64,000 bases of DNA from the NCBI RefSeq assembly GCF_003260125.1, contig NZ_QHKO01000003.1, positions 372,845 through 436,844 of the forward strand, given 5' to 3'. The DNA comes from Lujinxingia litoralis (lineage in GTDB: Bacteria; Myxococcota_A; Bradymonadia; Bradymonadales; Bradymonadaceae). Both the position numbers and the translations under genes were made by a program. The stretch's first letter is position 1; the number at the start of each line of letters is the position of its first letter. A model generated the notes under the pieces. That model saw only the letters and a program-made list of their open reading frames with translations, did not search any database and was not told the origin of the DNA. Below, in pieces: positions 35,098-43,226 of the stretch.

Positions 35098-36363
35098 ATG
35101 AAAAGAGCCGTGCAGGCTGCGCATGCGGCATATCGATTGGAGCGTAGCGAGGCGGAGTGGCTGGAGGGGTTGCTGGCGTTGATGGCGCCCCTGCTCGACC
35201 GGGGCCGGGGCGTGGTGGCGTATCGCTGGGTCTGTGATCGCCACCGGGTGCAGGCCCTGACCTTTCGTCAGCAGGGCGGTCGCGGTGGGGATGAGCAGAT
35301 GTTTCGCGACCTGCTCCAACACCTCGATCCGACCCGGGCCCGGCTGGCCTACGAGCATCCCTATCGCTACCGCGCCCTCTCCGAGATCGCTGGCGAGCAT
35401 CCGACCCTGAAGCATCTGCGTCAGGACAGCGACATGCAGCGTCTGGCGCATGGCCGCGACGTGGTCGATTTTGAAATGCTGCGGATGGATGAGGGAGGGG
35501 GCTCCGGCTTTATGTTTTGCGTGCTGCTGGACAGGCCGGTCGCGATGTCGGCATCTCGCCGCGCGATCTGGGAGCGGGTCGGGGCCCACGTGGCCGCCGG
35601 CGCGCGCCTGCGCCGTCGCCTGGATTCGCGGGGGTTGGAGGGGGCGGCGGCCGTTTTTGATCGGAGCCGCTCGCTGCTGGAGGTTCCGGATCCACGGCTG
35701 CGCTCCGAGCACGCGCGTCAGCAGGTGCGTCATCTCATCGAAGCGCGGGAGCATGCCAGCAGCCTGGCCGCCGATCGCCCGCTGGAGGCGTTGAACCTGT
35801 GGCAGGGCATGGTGGAGGGGCGCTGGTCGCTGCTGGATGTGATCGACACCGATGGGCGCTCCTTTACCGTATTGCACGAAAACCCGCTGGAGGTGCGCTG
35901 CAACGTGAGCCTGAGTGAGCGCGAGCGTCAGGTGGCCTACCTGGTGGGGCGAGGGCACCATGTGAAGCTGGCGGCCTATGAGCTGGGGCTCTCGCCATCG
36001 ACGGTGCGCTCGCAGCTGCGCTCGGCGCTGCTCAAACTCAACCTGGAGGATCGCTCGGCCCTGGTGCGTCTGGTGGCGTCGGTGTTCGGGGCGGAGTCGC
36101 AGATTCGGCTCGCGGAGTCTGAGCTGTTGGTGCTGGCTCAGCCGCCGCTGCGTCTGCCGGCGGGATTGAGCGAGGCCGAGCGCGATGTGGCGCGCCAGGT
36201 GGCTCAGGGGCGCACCAACGCCGAGATCGCCGCGGCGCGGGGCAGCGCCGAGCGCACCGTGGCCAATCAGCTCGCCAGCATCTACCGCAAGCTGGGGCTG
36301 AACTCGCGTCAGGAGCTGGTGCAAACGATCTGCGACGAGCAGCCCTCGACGGACCCAGGCTGA
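35098..36363 (+). CDS. Regulator with two tandem LuxR-type HTH domains
   Basis: A 421-residue protein. The first 230 residues are a mixed alpha/beta region that may be a GAF-like or other sensory domain; I do not recognise it with certainty. Two C-terminal LuxR/GerE-type HTH domains follow: residues 272-330 (L-S-E-R-E-R-Q-V-A-Y-L-V-G-R-G ... S-P-S-T-V-R-S-Q-L) and 357-415 (L-S-E-A-E-R-D-V-A-R-Q-V-A-Q-G ... E-R-T-V-A-N-Q-L-A-S-I-Y-R-K-L). Both keep the hydrophobic core and the recognition-helix pattern. One HTH per chain is the rule, so this is an unusual duplication. It ends 23 nt from the converging histidine kinase gene. Start 35098 is preferred; the ribosome-binding site is weak. Confidence 0.85.
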   Translation: MKRAVQAAHAAYRLERSEAEWLEGLLALMAPLLDRGRGVVAYRWVCDRHRVQALTFRQQGGRGGDEQMFRDLLQHLDPTRARLAYEHPYRYRALSEIAGEHPTLKHLRQDSDMQRLAHGRDVVDFEMLRMDEGGGSGFMFCVLLDRPVAMSASRRAIWERVGAHVAAGARLRRRLDSRGLEGAAAVFDRSRSLLEVPDPRLRSEHARQQVRHLIEAREHASSLAADRPLEALNLWQGMVEGRWSLLDVIDTDGRSFTVLHENPLEVRCNVSLSERERQVAYLVGRGHHVKLAAYELGLSPSTVRSQLRSALLKLNLEDRSALVRLVASVFGAESQIRLAESELLVLAQPPLRLPAGLSEAERDVARQVAQGRTNAEIAAARGSAERTVANQLASIYRKLGLNSRQELVQTICDEQPSTDPG

Positions 36364-36386
36364 GCCGGGCGCCGGAGGCGCGTCGC

Positions 36387-38858
36387 TTAGTCGGATGCCG
36401 ACGAGTTCATGACCTGGAGGATCGCGGCGATGAGCTCGTCGTAGCCGTAGGGTTTTTGGAGCAGGGGGGCGTCGCGTTGAGTGGCGAGCTCGGCCGCGTC
36501 GTCGGGGCTGGTGGAGGCGTCGACGAGGAGGACGCGCAGCCCGGGGGCGCGGGCTTTCAGGCGTTGGATAAGCTCTGCGGTGGGGAGTTCGGGGGGGGGC
36601 CCCTCGGTGATGAGGAGATCGAAGGGGGAAAGGTCCGGGCGCTCCACCAGCTCCAGGGCGCGGGCGGCGCTTTCGACGCCGGTGACCTCCAGGCCGGCCA
36701 GGATCAGCAGGCGCTCGGTGGCGAGGCGCACCGTCGTCTGGGCGTCGACGAGGAGCACCCGCCAGGGGAGCAGGGAGCGCCGGCCGCGGATCGCGCCCGG
36801 GCCGTCAGACGAGGGCGTCGCGCGCTCCTCGGCGGCGGGGAAGTAGAGATCAAAGGTGCAGCCCTGGCCCGGCGCGCTCTCCACGAAGATGGCGCCCTCC
36901 GACTCCCGGATGACCTCGGCCACGGTGACCATGCCCAGGCCGGTCCCCTCTTTTTTGGTGGTGAAGTAGGGCTCGAAGAGCCTGGCGAGCGTCTGATCGC
37001 TGAGGCCCTGGCCGGTGTCGCTAAAGCGCAGGTGGACGTAGCGGCCCGGGCGCAGGGCCTGGCCCAGGGCGTCGATGCGCCGGCGGCGTTCGACGTGGTT
37101 GCTCGCTTTCAGCGTGAGTTCGCCGCCCTCGGGCATGGCGTCGCGGGCATTGACCAGCAGGTTGAGTAGCACCTGTTCGATGCGCTGGCGGTCGGCCAGG
37201 ATCGGCCAGCAGGTGGGGCCGAGATGGCGGGAGAAGATCACGTCGTTGCCGATCAAAGGGCGCATGATCGGGGTCAGGGCTTCGATGAGCGTCGGCAGAT
37301 CGAGCGCGGTCTTTTGCATCGGTTGGCGGCGCGAGAAGGCCAGCAGGCGCTCGGTCAACGCCGAGGCCCGGGCGCAGGCTTCGGTGATGGCCTGGAGGCT
37401 TTGGGTGCTCGCCATGGGGTCGGCGAGCTGCTCTTCGAGCACCTGCGTCGAGTTCTGGATCACGGTGAGCAGGTTGTTGAAGTCATGGGCCACGCCCCCG
37501 GCGAGTTTGCCGACGGCTTCCATTTTCTGGGCGTGGCGCAGTCGGGATTCCAGGTCCTGGCGGGCTCGCAGATCGCGGATGGTGACGCTGGCGCGCAGGT
37601 TGCCGCGGGCGTCCTGAAAGGTCGCGCAGGAGACATCGCAGGGGATCAGGGTGCCTTCGCGGTGGCGATAGCAAAGCTCGCCGCGGTAGGTGCCGGTGCG
37701 TTGAACCTGCACCAGCGCGGCGTGCAGGCCGGGGGCGTCGGGGTCGATGATGCCCCGGCGGCCGATCTCGCAGAGTTCGTCGGCGGAGTAGCCCAGGAGG
37801 GCCTCGGCGGCGGGGTTGGCCTCCAGGATCTCTCCCTGCGGGGTGGTGAGCATCATGGCATCCAGCGAGTTACGAAACACCGCCTCGTAGCGTCGCTGAG
37901 CGTTGGCGCGGGTGAGCTCCAGGTAACGCACGCGCTGGATGTTGCGGGCCAGGGTGGCGCCGACCTCCTGGAGAAAGGTGCGGTAGTCCTCGTCCAGGGG
38001 AAGGTGGGGGTGGAGGCTGGCGAGCATCCCGGCGACGACCCGGGGCCCCCCGGCGTGGAGCTCGACGATCGGTAGCCAGACCCAGGGGCCGGCGCCGGCC
38101 TGGCGCGCGCCGGGAAGTTCCACCAGGTGCAGACCCTCCCTGGTTGAGCGCCAGGGAATCTGGTCGAAGAGGGGCCGGGGCCCCATCCGGGGCTCGGTGG
38201 TCTCGATCAGGCGCAGGTGATCGCGCGCGGCATCGACCTCAAATAAGAGGACGCGTGGCAGATCCTCAAAAGCCTCCTCCAGGCAGCGGGCGCCCCCGGA
38301 GAGCACCGCCTCGACGCTGGTAGCTTCGGTGAAGGTGCCCAGCCTACCTAACTGGCGAGCGCGGCGGATCGCGCGCACCGACGCGGTGGTCTCCACCGCC
38401 GAAGCCAGGATGCCGACGACCTCGCCATGCTCGTCGCGAAAGGGGCTGTACGAGAAGGTGAAGTGGCACTGCTCCAGGCGACCTTTGCGGCGAAGCTCAA
38501 AGGGGTGATTCTCCAGCCAGAGGGCTTCGCCGCTGCGGTAGACGCCTTCGAGCAGCGGGCGCACCTCCTCCCAGATCTCGGAGTACACCCGGCGTACCGG
38601 CTGCCCCAGCGCTTCGGGGTGCTTTTCCTGCAGGATGGGCAGGTAGCCCTCGTTGTAGATCTGCACCAGCTCTGGCCCCCAGGCCAGGGTCATGGGCATG
38701 CGCGAGTTCAGGATCATGCGCGCCCCGGAGCGCAGCGCCGCGGGCCAGTGCTGTGGGGGCCCCAGCGGGGTGTCCTCCCAGTTCATGGCGCGGCAGCGGG
38801 CGGCGACCTCACCGGGGAAGTCAAAGAGCAGGTCAGGCGACGAAGCGAGGGGGCTCAT
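36387..38858 (-). CDS. Hybrid sensor histidine kinase with a pseudo-receiver
   Basis: An 823-residue cytoplasmic sensor kinase without membrane segments. Order: PAS-like N-terminus (1-150, with W-G-P-E-L-V-Q-I-Y-N-E-G-Y), GAF-like domain (about 155-320), PAS (about 325-445), HisKA with phospho-acceptor H458 in G-V-A-H-D-F-N-N-L-L, HATPase with N-L-L-V-N-A-R-D-A-M, D-T-G-Q-G-L and G-T-G-L-G-M, then a receiver-like domain (about 700-815). In the receiver the phosphorylated Asp is Glu752 (L-L-I-T-E-G-P-P) and the acidic pair is reduced to L-L-V-D-A (Asp705), while Lys802 remains. The kinase looks active; the receiver cannot be phosphorylated normally. No response regulator is adjacent on the same strand. 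Confidence 0.93.
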   Translation of the reverse strand: MSPLASSPDLLFDFPGEVAARCRAMNWEDTPLGPPQHWPAALRSGARMILNSRMPMTLAWGPELVQIYNEGYLPILQEKHPEALGQPVRRVYSEIWEEVRPLLEGVYRSGEALWLENHPFELRRKGRLEQCHFTFSYSPFRDEHGEVVGILASAVETTASVRAIRRARQLGRLGTFTEATSVEAVLSGGARCLEEAFEDLPRVLLFEVDAARDHLRLIETTEPRMGPRPLFDQIPWRSTREGLHLVELPGARQAGAGPWVWLPIVELHAGGPRVVAGMLASLHPHLPLDEDYRTFLQEVGATLARNIQRVRYLELTRANAQRRYEAVFRNSLDAMMLTTPQGEILEANPAAEALLGYSADELCEIGRRGIIDPDAPGLHAALVQVQRTGTYRGELCYRHREGTLIPCDVSCATFQDARGNLRASVTIRDLRARQDLESRLRHAQKMEAVGKLAGGVAHDFNNLLTVIQNSTQVLEEQLADPMASTQSLQAITEACARASALTERLLAFSRRQPMQKTALDLPTLIEALTPIMRPLIGNDVIFSRHLGPTCWPILADRQRIEQVLLNLLVNARDAMPEGGELTLKASNHVERRRRIDALGQALRPGRYVHLRFSDTGQGLSDQTLARLFEPYFTTKKEGTGLGMVTVAEVIRESEGAIFVESAPGQGCTFDLYFPAAEERATPSSDGPGAIRGRRSLLPWRVLLVDAQTTVRLATERLLILAGLEVTGVESAARALELVERPDLSPFDLLITEGPPPELPTAELIQRLKARAPGLRVLLVDASTSPDDAAELATQRDAPLLQKPYGYDELIAAILQVMNSSASD

Positions 38859-39091
38859 AAGTCAGACCAGGCCAGGGGGAGAGCACGGTGATCGAGCGCG
38901 TGCGTGAACACCCCCCACCATAATCAAAGATGGGGGTTCGGCGAAGGGGGTAGATCGAGCAAAGGGCGCCCGGGCGTGGCCAGGCTAAATGCGCGGGGGG
39001 AATCGGGAACTTCTGTGGTAGGAGCGTGGGGAGCGCGGCGCGGCAACGCGGCGCGCCTCTCTCACCACGAACTCACACCCCAGGACAGGCC

Positions 39092-39922
39092 ATGATCGAG
39101 ATCGGTCAACACACCACACTCACCGTGATCGCGCGCGGCGCACAGGGCTACGTGCTCCAGGGCCAGGGGCCTGAGGAGCGTCTGGACCTGCCGGCTCAGG
39201 AGGCCCCCTCGACGTTGAAGCCTGGCGAGCAGGTGCGGGTGTTTGTGTACCTCGATTCCGACGATGTGCCGGTGGCCACCACCCGGGAGCCCAAAGTCGT
39301 GGTGGGCCAGTGCGCCTGGCTCAGTGTCAAAGAGGTCAACGCGGTGGGGGCCTTTGTGGACTGGGGGCTGGGCAAAGACCTGCTGGTGCCCTTTGCCGAG
39401 CAGGGCACCCCGATGCGCGCGGGGCGCTCCTACCTGATCTACGCCTACATCGACAGCACCGGGCGGATCGCGGGAACTCGCCGGCTCGACACGTATCTCT
39501 CGACCGACGGCAGCCAGTTCAGCGCCGGCGACGAGGTGGATCTGGTGCTCTGGGAGCGCAGCGACCTGGGCTTTAAGGCCGTGATCAATCACACCCATGT
39601 GGGGATGCTCTTTGAGCGGGAGATCCTGGGCGAGCTCAAGCCTGGCGAGTCGCTGCGCGGCTACATTCAGGAGGTGCGCCCGGATACCCGCATCAACCTG
39701 AGTCTGCAGCGGCATACGGCGTCGGCCCGCGACGCCCTGCAGAGCGCGATTTTTCAAGACCTCCAGTCTCGGGGCGGGGTCTCCACGCTCACCGATAAGA
39801 GCTCGCCGGAGGCGATTTTTGAGGCCTTTGGTGTGAGCAAAAAGAGCTACAAAAAGGCGCTGGGGGCACTCTATCGGGCACGGATGATCGAGCTGGAGCC
39901 GGGGATCGTGCGTCTGGTCTGA
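39092..39922 (+). CDS. cvfB: CvfB/YitL-type S1 RNA-binding protein
   Basis: A 276-residue protein with serial S1-type OB folds and a C-terminal winged helix. Marks are I-G-Q-H-T-T-L-T-V-I-A-R at the start, A-F-V-D-W-G-L-G-K-D-L-L-V-P near residue 90, G-F-K-A-V-I-N-H-T-H-V-G-M-L, and the final S-P-E-A-I-F-E-A-F-G-V-S-K-K-S-Y-K-K-A-L-G-A-L-Y. This is the CvfB/YitL architecture, which binds RNA and affects virulence and stability of transcripts in Firmicutes; the role here is inferred. ATG at 39092, at which the homologous N-terminus begins. Confidence 0.9.
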   Translation: MIEIGQHTTLTVIARGAQGYVLQGQGPEERLDLPAQEAPSTLKPGEQVRVFVYLDSDDVPVATTREPKVVVGQCAWLSVKEVNAVGAFVDWGLGKDLLVPFAEQGTPMRAGRSYLIYAYIDSTGRIAGTRRLDTYLSTDGSQFSAGDEVDLVLWERSDLGFKAVINHTHVGMLFEREILGELKPGESLRGYIQEVRPDTRINLSLQRHTASARDALQSAIFQDLQSRGGVSTLTDKSSPEAIFEAFGVSKKSYKKALGALYRARMIELEPGIVRLV

Positions 39923-39961
39923 CGCTGGTGAGAAGGGCGGCTGCCGGCTCGTGGGGGCGAG

Positions 39962-40576
39962 TCAGGTGGTGATGGCCAGCTGGTAGCGCTCGACCATGGC
40001 TTCGAGAAAAGAACGATTGGCAAGCAGGGAGCCCTGTGACTCCCAGACCCAGTGAGGCGCGTGGGTGGAGGCGCGCTCGAAGAGGGCCAGCGAGCGGCGC
40101 TCGAGATCATGGCGCGCAGGGTAGCGCAGGGCGTCGGGTTGGTCGCGGTGATGGAAAAGGCGGGCAGCCAGGTGTTGCGAGGCCATGTAGTCGGGGGCGT
40201 TGATCAGGCTGCTTTCCAGTCCCATTCGCAGCAGGTAATGGCCGTCGAGGCGTACGACCCGAAGGGGCTGCGTGCAGGTCAGCTGATAGAGTATCTGATC
40301 GTCCAGAGCGCTCAGAGCCAGAGCCTGCCCTTGAAGTTTGCCGCGGCCCAGAGTCTCGACAAAGGCCCCTTCTGGCGAGGTGGAGACGTAGCAGACGCCA
40401 AACTCCCCGGCGGGATCGTTGAAGCGGGCGTGGGGGCCTCGCCCGAAAAAGATAGGGCTGGGGTAGCCCGCCGCCTGAATGCGGTAGAGCGGGGTATGGG
40501 GCTTTAGTGTCGTTAGCTCCAGAGACTCGGGGAGCTCCCGAAGCGTCGCAGGGGTGTCGGCTGGCGAGTCTGGCAT
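39962..40576 (-). CDS. RES-domain toxin (NAD+ phosphorylase family)
   Basis: A 204-residue RES-domain protein. It shows L-Y-R-I near residue 31, F-F-G-R-G ... R-F-N-D-P-A-G-E-F-G-V-C-Y-V-S-T-S-P-E-G-A-F-V-E-T, and the later Y-P-A-R-H-D-L-E-R-R-S-L-A-L-F-E. RES toxins deplete NAD+; the conserved Arg, Tyr and Glu positions appear present. It lies 4 nt after the stop of a MbcA/Xre-like antitoxin gene on the same strand, which is the normal RES-Xre type II order. A third gene (TIGR04255-like) overlaps the antitoxin gene upstream. Confidence 0.87.
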   Translation of the reverse strand: MPDSPADTPATLRELPESLELTTLKPHTPLYRIQAAGYPSPIFFGRGPHARFNDPAGEFGVCYVSTSPEGAFVETLGRGKLQGQALALSALDDQILYQLTCTQPLRVVRLDGHYLLRMGLESSLINAPDYMASQHLAARLFHHRDQPDALRYPARHDLERRSLALFERASTHAPHWVWESQGSLLANRSFLEAMVERYQLAITT

Positions 40577-40580
40577 CGCT

Positions 40581-41153
40581 TCAGGTGCTCAGGTGCTGCC
40601 AGTGCTGGCGAGCGCAGCGCAACACGGGTTCGAGCTGCCCCTGAGTCAGGGCGTGGGCGGGGGTGTCGCCGTGAAGCCCTTCATGAGGGGAGTTGAAGAA
40701 GTTCAGAGCGTCAAACCAGCCGTAGTCGGGAAGGAGCTTAAGAACCTGCTCCAGGCCCGGGAGCAGGTGGCTTTCGACGAGCTGAAAGGAGGGGATGCGT
40801 GTCGGGCTCGGCGATGAGTCGTTGGCAGGGATGGCCAGCAGCCGCCCTTGAGCGATGGCGGTGCGGAGCTCGTCTATGCTGAGCTCCAGGCGCCGGGCGG
40901 CTTCCTCAAGGGAGAGCGTCGGGGTCTGCAAGAGTTCCCGGCGGCGGCTGTCACCGCGGGCGAGTGCCCTGGCGAGCACCGGGCTCTTCTCGAGTTCGGC
41001 GCGCGAGGGCAGGCCAAAGGGCTCTTCCCGGCGTAAGGGGCCGAAACTCTGCCCGGCGCGTATCAGGCTCAACGAGTGGCGTGGGGCCGAGGCGGTGCCA
41101 TAGGGCTGATTACGACGGGTGGTTTCCGGCAACATCAGGGGGGCAGATGCCAT
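40581..41153 (-). CDS. MbcA/Xre-like antitoxin of the RES system
   Basis: A 190-residue protein. The middle (about 80-115) has an HTH-like segment, L-S-L-E-E-A-A-R-R-L-E-L-S-I-D-E-L-R-T-A-I-A, and the C-terminal 55 residues match the MbcA/ParS (DUF2384-like) pattern: G-W-F-D-A-L-N-F-F-N-S-P-H-E-G-L then D-T-P-A-H-A-L. It is longer than typical Xre antitoxins because of a basic N-terminal region of about 75 residues. Start 41153 has GGAG 7 nt upstream and overlaps the end of the TIGR04255-like gene by 44 nt. Its pairing with the RES gene supports antitoxin function. Confidence 0.75.
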   Translation of the reverse strand: MASAPLMLPETTRRNQPYGTASAPRHSLSLIRAGQSFGPLRREEPFGLPSRAELEKSPVLARALARGDSRRRELLQTPTLSLEEAARRLELSIDELRTAIAQGRLLAIPANDSSPSPTRIPSFQLVESHLLPGLEQVLKLLPDYGWFDALNFFNSPHEGLHGDTPAHALTQGQLEPVLRCARQHWQHLST

Positions 41154-41874
41154 GGTGTGCTCCAGATGTCAGCGCCTCTTTGAGGCGATCACTGATGGCC
41201 CATCGAAAAATGTAGCCGCCCTGATCATGGTAGGGGAGTAGAATCTGAGGAATCTGCTCAAAGGGGTAGCGTCCCTGCTCAAAGAGTTCGGTGCGGATCA
41301 CATAGACCCGTCGATTCTGCTCGTCGCGGGTAAGCCCGTGGGTGATATGGGCTCGCCCCTGCGCGAGTTTAAGCGAGATAAAGCGCATCAGCTCGTCCAC
41401 CTCATCTTCCTCCAGCGCGTCATCACAGAGCTCGCCGGCAAACGCGGGCTTGAGTAACTCCGCGTAGGAACTCTGGTTCAGACCCAGCTCATGACGGTTG
41501 ATCACATCCTGGTAGGTCAGGCTGAAGCCGGACGCGGTGTGCACGTCGTAAATTGAGCTGAAGGCTTTTAGCAAAGGGCTCAGGCGCCGGTGGAAATCCT
41601 GGCGTTCGGTGTACTCGGTGGTGGCCAGGCGCAGGTGAGTGGCGTTGACCGAGAACTTCCAGAAGCGGTCTTCCGAGATGAAGTCGTAGGTGGTGAGTCC
41701 CCGGGAGGCATCGCGGCTGCTCTCCTGGCGAGGGTAGCGATCGCGGATGGCTTCCTGCAACGCGACCGGGAGTTCGCTCTCCAGACGCAGGAGACGCTCG
41801 ATCGAGAGTTCGCAGCTCACCTCCACCAGGGGGTTGGGCTCGAAGATGATGCGTTCGGATGCAGGGATAGGCAT
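41110..41874 (-). CDS. TIGR04255-family protein
   Basis: A 254-residue protein that fits the TIGR04255 family: I-I-F-E-P-N-P-L-V-E-V-S-C-E-L near the start, W-K-F-S-V-N-A-T-H-L-R-L-A-T-T-E-Y in the middle, and Y-Q-D-V-I-N-R-H-E-L. The family has no established function. The start at 41874 gives the usual N-terminus; further upstream is a spacer. The gene overlaps the antitoxin gene by 44 nt, so the three genes TIGR04255, antitoxin and RES are translated from one mRNA, which suggests a modified toxin-antitoxin module. Confidence 0.8.
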   Translation of the reverse strand: MPIPASERIIFEPNPLVEVSCELSIERLLRLESELPVALQEAIRDRYPRQESSRDASRGLTTYDFISEDRFWKFSVNATHLRLATTEYTERQDFHRRLSPLLKAFSSIYDVHTASGFSLTYQDVINRHELGLNQSSYAELLKPAFAGELCDDALEEDEVDELMRFISLKLAQGRAHITHGLTRDEQNRRVYVIRTELFEQGRYPFEQIPQILLPYHDQGGYIFRWAISDRLKEALTSGAHHGICPPDVAGNHPS

Positions 41875-42092
41875 GGGGGCCTCCGTGATCGGCTGCCGGT
41901 CATACGGTGCAAAAAACAGCGCTCTCAAAGGGGCGCCTGGGAGCAAGGGGCAGCGAGAGTATAAGGCATGATCTCGCGCAAGTCTTCCCCGGGCACTGGC
42001 GAGCGCGACGGGAATATTGCATGGTGGGCTCCTACGCAAACACAGACCGGCCGGGGGGGATCAACCCCAACGCCATCACATCAGGAGGAATG

Positions 42093-42485
42093 ATGACGCA
42101 GGTATCGAAAGGGAGCGCGGGAGGAGGGCTGGCGCTGGGCATCGTGGCCTTGATGGTGCTCGCCAACCTGTTCTGGTCGCCTTCTTCCAAAGACACGACT
42201 GTGGAGTGCACTCGCGGGCACTGCCAGGTGTATACAGGGAAAAAGGATAAGAAGGCCTATGCGAGCTTTCACCTTCGCGATGTGCGCAAGGTCCGCGTGT
42301 CGAGCGCCAGGAGCAGTAGGCGTGGGCGCAGCTGGCGCTCTACCCGCAGCTCCTATTACGAGGTGTCGGTGGGCTTTCACAGCGGCGATACCATGCGCAA
42401 GACCGTGACCCCCCGGATCTCCAAAGAAGAGGCCGAGCGCGTCAAAGAGCAGATCGACTACGCGTTGATGGCCTATCGCGGCTGA
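42093..42485 (+). CDS. Small membrane protein, paralogue of the gene at 46.9 kb
   Basis: A 130-residue protein with one N-terminal membrane segment (residues about 10-28) and a soluble domain: V-E-C-T-R-G-H-C-Q-V-Y-T-G, then a Ser/Arg-rich loop, Y-Y-E-V-S-V-G-F-H-S-G-D-T, and a C-terminal helix. The 46872-47441 protein repeats this plan (V-V-C-N-P-S-I-C-R-V-Y, A-Y-T-S-F-D-V-A-Q-L-R). The two Cys in C-x(4-5)-C and the alternating strands look like a small PH-like or beta-barrel domain. Function unknown. AGGAGGA at 42083-42089 fits the ATG at 42093 (the one at 42090 is too close). It is the first of five plus-strand genes. Confidence 0.75.
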   Translation: MTQVSKGSAGGGLALGIVALMVLANLFWSPSSKDTTVECTRGHCQVYTGKKDKKAYASFHLRDVRKVRVSSARSSRRGRSWRSTRSSYYEVSVGFHSGDTMRKTVTPRISKEEAERVKEQIDYALMAYRG

Positions 42486-42525
42486 GTGTGTTGAGGGGGC
42501 GACAGGGGAGCCTTTGGAGGGAGCG

Positions 42526-43215
42526 ATGTCGGAATCGATAGCACGGCACGAGATGATCGAGATGCTGATCTACGCCTTCGCCGGGGTGCTCGTGGTGGGG
42601 GGCCTGGTGCTCTACTACTGGGGGCAGATCCGGGAGGGGCTGATCTGGGACGCGCTCCGCCAGGCGCGCGGCTGGAAGGCTGGCGAGGACACCTTTTTTG
42701 ACGTGAGCTGGGAGCTCGATACCGGGGCCGGGCCCGCGCGCGTGAAGGTGGGGCGAGCGTCTCGGCGGTGGGTGATGGTCGCGATGGAGTTTGGGGCGCC
42801 CTTTCCCCAACACCTGACGATCACCGAGCGGGTGTTGCCGCTGAGTGGCGAGCCCGATCGGCGTTTTGGGGAAGCCGGCAGTCCCTTTCACCGCGGGCTC
42901 AAGGTGAGCGCCCCGGCCCAAGCCCCCGGGGTGGAGCGCCTGGCACGCGCGGGCTTTGGCGAGCTGCTGGTGGCGCTTCGGAAGCGCGGTGCGCGCGTCG
43001 AACTCAGGGAGCGTCGCCTGAAGCTGGAGTACGTCAAAACACTCTTTAAAACCCGTGAGGAGCTGGAAGCCTTTGTCGAGCGCCAGCTGGAAGCGGCCCA
43101 GACGATCGCCGAGATGGCCGGGCTGCAAGGTGGGGAGAACCAGCCGGTGCCCGAGCCGCGCGCGCTCGCGCAGGGAACAAGCCTGCGGGAGAAGCGCTCC
43201 ACCGGGCATTGGTGA
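42526..43215 (+). CDS. Membrane-anchored protein, tandem paralogue 1 (C-terminal G-H-W)
   Basis: A 229-residue protein with an N-terminal membrane segment (about 12-33) followed by R-Q-A-R-G-W-x-A-G and a soluble domain with F-G-A-P-F-P-Q-H-L-T-I, F-H-R-G-L-K-V-S-A and L-R-E-R-R-L-K-L-E-Y. The next gene repeats the same order (F-D-A-P-F-P-R-T-L-H-V, F-N-R-L-F-K-V-K-V, L-K-E-R-R-L-Q-I-K-F), so they arose by tandem duplication. Both end in G-H-W. I do not recognise the family. ATG at 42526 with GGAGG 5 nt upstream. Confidence 0.8.
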   Translation: MSESIARHEMIEMLIYAFAGVLVVGGLVLYYWGQIREGLIWDALRQARGWKAGEDTFFDVSWELDTGAGPARVKVGRASRRWVMVAMEFGAPFPQHLTITERVLPLSGEPDRRFGEAGSPFHRGLKVSAPAQAPGVERLARAGFGELLVALRKRGARVELRERRLKLEYVKTLFKTREELEAFVERQLEAAQTIAEMAGLQGGENQPVPEPRALAQGTSLREKRSTGHW

Positions 43216-43226
43216 GAGGAGACGTG

